The notes under the pieces were generated by a model. That model was given only the letters and a program-made list of their open reading frames with translations. It was not told where the DNA came from and ran no database searches. Below are positions 6,724-9,420 of a stretch of DNA of 9,420 nucleotides, piece after piece. The position numbers and the translations under genes are program-made. This DNA comes from Nitrococcus sp. (GTDB taxonomy: Bacteria; Pseudomonadota; Gammaproteobacteria; Nitrococcales; Nitrococcaceae), in NCBI GenBank assembly GCA_030452365.1, contig JAKDMK010000059.1, positions 1-9,420 on the forward strand. The letters are read 5' to 3'. Each line of letters begins with the position of its first letter. Within the stretch, counting starts at the first letter, position 1.

Positions 6724-7116
6724 ATGACGCATGTGCCGTATCCACAGGCACCGATGCGCAACGTTCTCGTGCGGTTGATTGTGATCCAGACAGTGGCAAC
6801 GCTCGCAATCGCGCTTGGCTTTTACCTATGGATTCGCGCGCCATTGGCGGTGTGGTCGGTATTGTACGGCGGCGCGATCGCAATGGTCGTTGCGCTGCTG
6901 CTTGCGTGGCGAGTCCATCGCGCCTCACGCCCCGGGGCGAGTATTGCGGGGCTGTACTTGAGCACGCTTGAGCGCGCGCTGTTTGTAACGGTAGCTTTTG
7001 CGCTCGCACTGGCGGTGCTCAAACTTGCGCCGCTGGCGTTGATTTCCGGGTTTGTCGGCGCTGAAGCTGCGTACTATTTCACGGCGGGTTTGCTCCGGGG
7101 ACAGACCCGGGCTTGA
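6724..7116 (+). CDS. atpI: ATP synthase accessory protein AtpI
   Basis: AtpI is a small membrane protein encoded first in many atp operons; it helps assembly or stability of the c ring and is usually not essential. The sequence is poorly conserved across the family, and the call rests on four membrane segments (about 14-36, 42-63, 83-100, 102-120), 130-residue size, and position directly before atpB. The frame opens as far left as TTG 6598, but that codon is the -35 hexamer of the promoter, so the protein must start later. ATG 6724 gives a length like E. coli AtpI. ATG 6712 and 6754 are alternatives, and none has a strong ribosome-binding site. atpB follows after 18 nt. Confidence 0.85.
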   Translation: MTHVPYPQAPMRNVLVRLIVIQTVATLAIALGFYLWIRAPLAVWSVLYGGAIAMVVALLLAWRVHRASRPGASIAGLYLSTLERALFVTVAFALALAVLKLAPLALISGFVGAEAAYYFTAGLLRGQTRA

Positions 7117-7134
7117 GGGAGGCTTGCAGGGACA

Positions 7135-8004
7135 ATGGCAGGCGGTGGCGGCGAGAGCTCCAGCGAATACATCACTCATCACCTGATCAACTGGTGCATC
7201 GGCTGCAATCCGCAGACGCATGCGCCTAGTGGTTTGGTGGATTTCAGTGCGTTCAATCTTGACGTGATCATTGTTTCGGGATTTTTCGCGGTCGGCTTGG
7301 CCGTTTTTGCCTGGTTTATGCGCCGTAGCTGGACTGCAGGCACCCCCGGGCGCGTGCAGTACGCCCTGGAGTTCATCATCGAATACATCAACGAGCAGAT
7401 CCAGGTGACTTTCCCCAAGGCGAACCATTATGTGGGCGCCATGGCCATCACTATTTTCATCTGGGTCTTCCTGATGAACGCGATGGATCTCATTCCGGTC
7501 GACCTGATCTCCTCCATTGCCGGCGGTATCGGCGCGCTTTTCGGCGTTGAGACCGTATATTTTCGCCATGTTCCGACGGCTACGCTCGATGTGCCGTTCG
7601 CTATGGCGATCGTGGTGTTTGTGCTCATGGTTGCCTATCAGTTCAAGGCCAATGGACCGGTGGGCTATGTCAAGCGGATGTTGTTTCATCCCTACGGCAA
7701 GTACGGTGGGCCCGCGAATATCCTAACGACCTTGATTGACGATCTGTCCAAGCCGGTGAGTCTGGCGCTGCGACTGTTCGGCAACATGTTCGCCGGTGAG
7801 CTGATTTTTGCACTGCTTGCGTTGCTCACCTTTTCCGCGCTGCAGTCGTTCTCGGCGAGCGTGCTTTGGTGGGCACCGACGCATTTTGTGACCGGAGTGC
7901 TGTGGAGCCTGTTTGATCTTCTGATCGCCGCCTTGCAGGCGTTTATTTTCGGTGTGCTTACGATCGTCTACCTGGGTATGGCCCAGCAGGCGGCGGAGCA
8001 CTGA
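7135..8004 (+). CDS. atpB: F0F1 ATP synthase subunit a
   Basis: Subunit a forms the two half-channels that carry ions to and from the c ring. The 289-residue protein has five to six membrane segments and the conserved SLALRLFGNMFAGE (209-222), whose Arg213 corresponds to the essential Arg210 of E. coli, and LQAFIFGVLTIVYL (267-280). Glu222 matches E. coli Glu219 and Gln268 matches Gln252. The position of E. coli His245 is Asp261 here (LFDLLIAALQ), so the half-channel has two acids instead of a Glu-His pair. The N terminus is soluble and Gly/Ser-rich. An AGGG-rich stretch precedes the ATG. atpE follows after 71 nt. Confidence 0.97.
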   Translation: MAGGGGESSSEYITHHLINWCIGCNPQTHAPSGLVDFSAFNLDVIIVSGFFAVGLAVFAWFMRRSWTAGTPGRVQYALEFIIEYINEQIQVTFPKANHYVGAMAITIFIWVFLMNAMDLIPVDLISSIAGGIGALFGVETVYFRHVPTATLDVPFAMAIVVFVLMVAYQFKANGPVGYVKRMLFHPYGKYGGPANILTTLIDDLSKPVSLALRLFGNMFAGELIFALLALLTFSALQSFSASVLWWAPTHFVTGVLWSLFDLLIAALQAFIFGVLTIVYLGMAQQAAEH

Positions 8005-8060
8005 GCTTCAACGATTGCGGCCGCAGGGGTGGTCAATTCGATAATCTCGACTCGATGACC

Positions 8061-8067
8061 AAGGAGT
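8061..8067 (+). promoter_or_regulatory. Strong ribosome-binding site of atpE
   Basis: AAGGAGT lies 8 nt before the GTG and fixes the start codon. It sits in an A-rich unstructured stretch (AAACAAAA), a context known to favour high translation of atpE in E. coli. It is by eye one of the best ribosome-binding sites in the window. Confidence 0.75.
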
Positions 8068-8075
8068 AAACAAAA

Positions 8076-8375
8076 GTGGATGCCAGTCTTATCGCACAAA
8101 TCGTTACGGGCACGGCCATCGGCGTCGGTGCCATGCTCGCCGCGGCAGGCCTGGGTTCGGCCATCGGCTGGGGCCTGATCTGTGCCAAGACGCTTGAGGG
8201 GATCGCGCGTCAGCCCGAATTGCGTGGTCCGTTGATGGTGAACATGTTCATCTTCGCCGGCCTGATGGAGTCCTTCCCGTTCATCCTGTTTGGTGTAGCG
8301 ATGTGGTTCCTATTCGCGAACCCGTTCGTCGGTACTTTCATAAGCACCGTAGCAAAGCTGACGGGCGCGGGTTGA
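8076..8375 (+). CDS. atpE: F0F1 ATP synthase subunit c
   Basis: Subunit c is the hairpin that forms the rotating proteolipid ring. The 99 residues are longer than E. coli c (79), mainly through a tail after FANPFVG (80-86). Helix 1 has the small-residue, Gly-rich pattern (about 15-33), the polar loop is ARQPEL (44-49), and helix 2 carries the ion-binding acid Glu65 in GLMESFPF (62-69). This acid is Glu, not the Asp of most gammaproteobacterial c subunits, and is followed by Ser66, a pair found in Na+-type rings. The partner that is Gln32 in Ilyobacter is Trp32 here and the Thr after Ser is Phe67, so proton coupling is more likely. The start is GTG, with AAGGAGT 8 nt upstream, consistent with the high translation needed for a multi-copy subunit. 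Confidence 0.96.
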   Translation: MDASLIAQIVTGTAIGVGAMLAAAGLGSAIGWGLICAKTLEGIARQPELRGPLMVNMFIFAGLMESFPFILFGVAMWFLFANPFVGTFISTVAKLTGAG

Positions 8376-8410
8376 TAAGTCGATACGGCAAGTTTTGAAT
8401 AGGGAGCATC

Positions 8411-8884
8411 ATGGTAGCCATTACCGGAACCCTGATCGTCCAGATTGCTGTCTTTCTGGCACTGATATGGGTACTCAGGCGCTGGCTGTGGGGCCCGTTA
8501 CTGGGTGTCATGGACGAGCGCAAGAAGCGGATCGCCGACGGACTCGCCGCGGCCGAGCGTGGCGAGCATCATCTCGAGTTGGCCGACAAGCGCGCCCGTG
8601 AAGCACTGCGCGAGGCGAAGGAACAGGCCAGTGAGATTATCGCAAGCGCTCAACGGCGGGCAGACGAGATCATTGACGCGGCGAAAGTAGACGCGCACAC
8701 CGAGGGTGAGCGCATCATTGTGTCGGCGCGTTCGGAGATCGAGCAGCAAATTAACCTCGCTCGGGAGGATCTACGGCGTCAGGTCGTGGCATTGGCAATC
8801 CAAGGTGCCGAGCGGGTGCTCAGGCGCGAAGTCGATGCAGCGGCGAACGAGGATGTGCTCGAGCAGCTGGCCACACAGCTTTAG
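8411..8884 (+). CDS. atpF: F0F1 ATP synthase subunit b
   Basis: Subunit b is the peripheral stalk that holds F1 fixed against rotation; it forms a dimer. The 157-residue protein, the same size class as E. coli b (156), has one N-terminal membrane helix (about 5-25) followed by a long charged coiled-coil with the conserved [17 protein letters not shown] start (36-52). The C terminus ([17 protein letters not shown]) is the delta-binding region. GGGAGC precedes the ATG. It lies 35 nt after atpE and 9 nt before atpH. There is no sign of a second b-type gene. Confidence 0.97.
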   Translation: MVAITGTLIVQIAVFLALIWVLRRWLWGPLLGVMDERKKRIADGLAAAERGEHHLELADKRAREALREAKEQASEIIASAQRRADEIIDAAKVDAHTEGERIIVSARSEIEQQINLAREDLRRQVVALAIQGAERVLRREVDAAANEDVLEQLATQL

Positions 8885-8893
8885 GGCGAGGAC

Positions 8894-9420
8894 ATGTCAG
8901 ACAGAAGCACCGCGCGGCCTTATGCAATCGCGGCTTTCCGCCAGGCACAGGAGGAAGGAGCACCGGAGCAGTGGTCAGAGATGCTGCAGTTGCTCCGCGC
9001 CGTGGTAGCGAATCCGGCCATGGCCGATATCATCGCCAATCCGCGGGTCGAGCGCGCCAAGCTCGTTGAGCTGATCGTAAGCATCGGCGGTGAGGCGTTT
9101 TCAAGTACGGCCAGTAACTTCGTCAAGGTGCTGGTATACCAAGGGCGTCTGGCTTTGGTGCCGGATATCACCGAGTTGTTCGAAGAGCAACGGCGCGAGG
9201 CGGCGGGCAAAACCCCGGTCGAAGTCGTCTCGGCATTCAAGCTCTCAGCAAAGTATGCGCATGCGATTACGCAATCGATGGCTAAGCGCCTTGACCGGGA
9301 GGTGGATCTCACCGTCCGTATTGATCAATCGATCATCGGTGGCGTGATCATCCGCGCCGGTGATCTCGTCATCGACGCCTCGCTGCGCGGCCGGCTGCAG
9401 CAGCTTGCTCAGGAATTGGG
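8894..9420 (+). CDS. atpH: F0F1 ATP synthase subunit delta (3' end cut off)
   Basis: Subunit delta joins the b stalk to the top of F1. The reading frame is open from ATG 8894 to the window end, giving 175 residues without a stop; E. coli delta has 177, so only a few codons are missing. The N terminus has TARPYAIAAF (the conserved ARPYA motif). The C terminus has IDQSIIGGVIIRAGDLVIDA and SLRGRLQQLA, the strongest delta signatures. AGGG and GAGG both precede the ATG within 8 nt. Spacing of 9 nt from atpF shows it belongs to the same operon; atpA should follow. Confidence 0.95.
   Translation, partial: MSDRSTARPYAIAAFRQAQEEGAPEQWSEMLQLLRAVVANPAMADIIANPRVERAKLVELIVSIGGEAFSSTASNFVKVLVYQGRLALVPDITELFEEQRREAAGKTPVEVVSAFKLSAKYAHAITQSMAKRLDREVDLTVRIDQSIIGGVIIRAGDLVIDASLRGRLQQLAQEL

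Noticed and set aside
6738..6746. GTATCCACA, one mismatch from a DnaA box, near the start of atpI
   Set aside because: Single-mismatch matches are expected by chance in a window of this size, and nothing around it looks like an origin.
6925..7689. A 254-codon minus-strand open frame across atpI and atpB
   Set aside because: It is antisense to atpI and atpB. The composition is His/Arg/Asp-rich, typical of the reverse of membrane-protein codons, and it has no domain.
8016..8025. TGCGGCCGCA palindrome between atpB and atpE, considered as an mRNA-processing hairpin
   Set aside because: It has no loop, so it cannot form a stable hairpin alone, and 10-bp palindromes are common by chance.

Overview
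The window is a chromosomal replication-origin neighbourhood from a gammaproteobacterium. The RpmH, RnpA, YidC, ParA/ParB and DnaA sequences are all of gammaproteobacterial type. The base composition is moderately GC-rich, and the order rpmH-rnpA-yidD-yidC-(...)-rsmG-parA-parB-atpIBEFH beside a divergent dnaA is the ancestral layout kept by Pseudomonas-like, Chromatiales-like and Xanthomonadales-like lineages. Presence of chromosomal parAB argues against Enterobacterales. I cannot name the genus from sequence alone.

Layout. Positions 1-179 are non-coding, with an AT-rich block (about 29-80) followed by two perfect DnaA boxes in inverted orientation; this is the likely oriC, or one edge of it, between dnaA and the dnaN expected just off the left end. 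dnaA occupies 180-1505 on the minus strand. A divergent intergenic region (1506-1709) carries a perfect 8-bp inverted repeat and a strong sigma70-type promoter for rpmH. On the plus strand, rpmH, rnpA, yidD and yidC are tightly packed or overlapping. rsmG, parA and parB follow. Positions 6526-6723 hold a sigma70-type promoter for the ATP synthase operon, of which atpI, atpB, atpE, atpF and most of atpH are present; the window ends a few codons before the end of atpH.

How the genes work together. DnaA and the boxes start replication, and ParA/ParB segregate the newly copied origins. RpmH and RsmG are ribosome components or modifiers, and RnpA is the protein part of RNase P. YidD and YidC act in membrane-protein insertion, and YidC is known to insert F0 subunits such as the c subunit encoded downstream. 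All are growth-linked housekeeping functions.

No cryptic accessory system, mobile element, CRISPR array or RNA gene was found. The points worth a second look are local: the absence of mnmE and mnmG between yidC and rsmG, where many relatives carry them; a c subunit with an unusual ion-binding site (Glu-Ser, with Trp where Na+-type rings have Gln); the origin architecture; an extra perfect DnaA box inside yidC; and three genes (dnaA, yidD, atpI) whose longest reading frames probably overstate the protein.
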